Shown here one piece after another: positions 60,113-64,000 of a DNA stretch of 64,000 nt; within the stretch, counting starts at the first letter, position 1, and each line of letters opens with the position of its first letter. Where the stretch lies: NCBI RefSeq assembly GCF_009664835.1, contig NZ_CP045929.1:2108001-2172000 (forward strand), in the 5' to 3' direction. The stretch comes from Allosaccharopolyspora coralli (lineage in GTDB: Bacteria; Actinomycetota; Actinomycetes; Mycobacteriales; Pseudonocardiaceae). The translations under genes were made by a program, and so were the position numbers. The notes beneath the pieces are model-generated. The model had not been told where the DNA came from. It saw only the letters and a list, made by a program, of their open reading frames with translations, and made no database searches.

Positions 60113-60321
60113 ACCCCGTGCGGGAGAGTCCGTGCCCTCGTGGTGCGGCGCCGAAGGAGCAACTCTCCCCGTCAACCTCTCAGGCCAGCTGGACCGCGCG
60201 GGCGAGATACCTCTGGAAAGAGGGTCACCACGGGAGTGGTGGCCCCGCCGACGGTGCAAGCCCGGTGTCGGCCGGGTGAAGCTCTCAGGCGTTCGCGTCG
60301 CGGACACGGACAGAGGGGGAG
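60113..60321 (+). ncRNA. Tandem glycine riboswitch (gcvT motif) controlling gcvP
   Basis: Two aptamers follow each other. The first has GCGGGAGAGTCC, GCGCCGAAGGAGCAACTCTCC and AACCTCTCAGGCCAGCTGGAC, ending with CTCTGGAAAGAGGG. The second has CACGGGAGTGG, CGCCGACGGTGCAAGCCC, GGGTGAAGCTCTCAGGC and GGACAGAGGGGGAGAC. These are the conserved blocks of the gcvT RNA. A 9-bp hairpin follows, then the gcvP ribosome site. Glycine binding normally turns on glycine cleavage genes. Confidence 0.92.
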
Positions 60322-60344
60322 ACGGCGACCCGGGTGGTCGCCGT
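60322..60344 (+). promoter_or_regulatory. Expression-platform hairpin of the glycine riboswitch
   Basis: ACGGCGACC (60322-60330) pairs with GGTCGCCGT (60336-60344) around CGGGT, directly after the second aptamer and 23 bp before GGAGG. It can be a terminator stem or an anti-sequestering stem. Confidence 0.55.
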
Positions 60345-60378
60345 GGTCCTCATGCGCCGTGATCTTGGAGGTAGGGCG

Positions 60379-63270
<2,892 letters not shown>

Positions 63271-63284
63271 CGTGCGTGCCGACC

Positions 63285-63314
63285 GGTACGCCCCGGCCGA
63301 TGCCGGGGTGTACC
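63285..63314 (+). terminator. 13-bp hairpin after gcvP
   Basis: GGTACGCCCCGGC (63285-63297) pairs with GCCGGGGTGTACC (63302-63314), one G-U pair, loop CGAT. Confidence 0.7.
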
Positions 63315-63366
63315 GAATGCACTACGGTGGGCGACTCCATGTGACCGAACCCGGGAGGAGCACAAC

Positions 63367-63651
63367 ATGCTCACCATCAGTGAGAGCGCGGCGGAGGTCA
63401 TCAAGGTGGTGCTCGCCGGAGGTGAGTCCGGGGAAGACTCGGGCTTGCGCATCGCGGCGACCAGTGTGAACGGCTCGGAAACGGAGCTGCAGGCGTCCGT
63501 GGCGCCTGCTCCGGAGGGCGACGACCAGGTCGTCGAGTCGTCCGGGGCGCGGGTGTTCCTGGACCAGCAGGCCGCCTCGGTGCTCGACGACAAGACGCTG
63601 GATGCCGAGCGGGACGACAACGGCGAGTTGGGTCTCGCAGTGCGCGAGTGA
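63367..63651 (+). CDS. HesB/IscA-like small protein without the Cys cluster
   Basis: This 94-residue protein has the HesB fold pattern MLTISESAAEVIKVVL...GLRIAATSVNGSETELQASV...VFLDQQAASVLDDKTLDAE. It lacks the three cysteines that bind iron-sulfur clusters in true IscA. A GGGAGGAG ribosome site precedes the ATG. It probably does not carry a cluster; the role is unknown. Confidence 0.8.
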   Translation: MLTISESAAEVIKVVLAGGESGEDSGLRIAATSVNGSETELQASVAPAPEGDDQVVESSGARVFLDQQAASVLDDKTLDAERDDNGELGLAVRE

Positions 63652-63688
63652 CGCCGTCAGGGGCCGTTGCGCCCCGTCAGGCCGTAAG

Positions 63689-63729
63689 CGAGGCCCCCCT
63701 GGTGCGGTTCGAGCCGCCCAGGGGCCTCG
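63689..63729 (+). terminator. Bulged hairpin after the HesB-like gene
   Basis: CGAGGCCCC...CTGG (63689-63702) pairs with CCCAGGGGCCTCG (63717-63729) with a 2-nt bulge, and GCGG/CCGC extends the stem inward. Confidence 0.6.
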
Positions 63730-63796
63730 TCGCGTCTCGGGCCGCAGTTCCCGCTCGGTGCGCCTGCCGGGTACCCAGGCGTCTTAGCGTAGATCC

Positions 63797-64000
63797 ATGG
63801 GTGGAGGCGAGTGGTTCGCCTGGACAGCCTCGACGAGCGGACTGTCGTCATCCGAGTGGTGGCCCCTCGGAGCGCGTATCGACCTCGGCCGACGAGACGT
63901 GGAGCTGCTGGCGCTGCCCGGACTCCGTCGGGTTGCTCGACCGCGGACGAGGTTCCGTGTTGGTCGGGGACATGCTCTACCACGCACCGAGCGTGACCGA
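63797..64000 (+). pseudogene. Metallo-beta-lactamase-fold hydrolase fragment, frameshifted (runs off window)
   Basis: From ATG 63797 one frame reads WWPLGARIDLGRRDVELLALPG. The family continuation (normally GHTPDSV...) then appears in another frame as DSVGLLDRGRGSVLVGDMLYHAPSV up to the window end. The junction near 63925 has lost the bases coding for the metal-binding GHTP. The N-terminal HxHxDH part is absent upstream. A TAGCGT box (63785-63790) six bases before the ATG would fit a leaderless start. It is either a decayed gene or a sequencing deletion; the part beyond 64000 is unseen. Confidence 0.5.

Overview
The window is high-GC actinobacterial DNA. Three things point to the order Pseudonocardiales, and probably to a salt-tolerant or halophilic member such as an Actinopolyspora, Saccharomonospora or Saccharopolyspora relative: RbpA, a GarA-type FHA protein, and a fused glycine/sarcosine/dimethylglycine methyltransferase of the kind known from Actinopolyspora halophila. 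The genus cannot be fixed from the sequence alone.

Layout. 1-3519: fructose/fructan module (end of a probable EIIA gene, PTS EIIBC, its own HPr, a Tat-exported GH32 fructan hydrolase), closed by a strong hairpin. 3618-12020: housekeeping genes (Xaa-Pro peptidase plus Lrp regulator, SGNH esterase, FxsA, amidohydrolase, Lnt and polyprenyl-phosphate mannose synthase as a split pair, RbpA). 12476-21763: two MFS transporters (one with an ArsR-type regulator and a symmetrical operator), GDPD, a zinc-ribbon-like protein, a VOC protein, an epoxide-hydrolase-like enzyme and an acyl-CoA synthetase, with several non-coding repeats.

22658-33061 is the most distinctive block: a nearly complete methylation cycle for making glycine betaine from glycine. 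It holds GSDMT, MetK, adenosine kinase, MetH, S-adenosylhomocysteine hydrolase and an atypical methylenetetrahydrofolate reductase. An 894-bp gene-free region precedes it, and hairpins lie between several of its genes.

33153-38077: class F sortase, CHRD protein, ECF sigma/anti-sigma pair, FAD oxidase, PPOX protein. 38295-45438 (minus): an amino-acid/2-oxoacid catabolic operon (aldehyde dehydrogenase, FAD amine oxidase, Glu/Leu/Phe/Val dehydrogenase, LysR regulator, fused E1 alpha-beta). 45681-55481: a serine hydrolase, a second amidohydrolase, and a second Glu/Leu/Phe/Val dehydrogenase preceded by a candidate attenuator leader peptide with four consecutive TCT serine codons. The same stretch holds cspA, an epimerase, a decayed vapBC pair, a VTT membrane protein and a PrpE-type ligase. 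55908-63651: a conserved actinobacterial cluster (phosphatidyltransferase, gcvH, garA, bifunctional nuclease, ResR-like MerR, gcvP) with a tandem glycine riboswitch before gcvP, then a HesB/IscA-like protein. The window ends in a frameshifted metallo-beta-lactamase-fold fragment.

Two themes connect the genes. Glycine is used both by the betaine operon and by the riboswitch-controlled glycine cleavage genes. Non-coding structured repeats also recur in intergenic gaps: two full ~207-bp copies with related pieces, a second CAGAAGGT-starting family, and a 30-bp triple tandem dyad.
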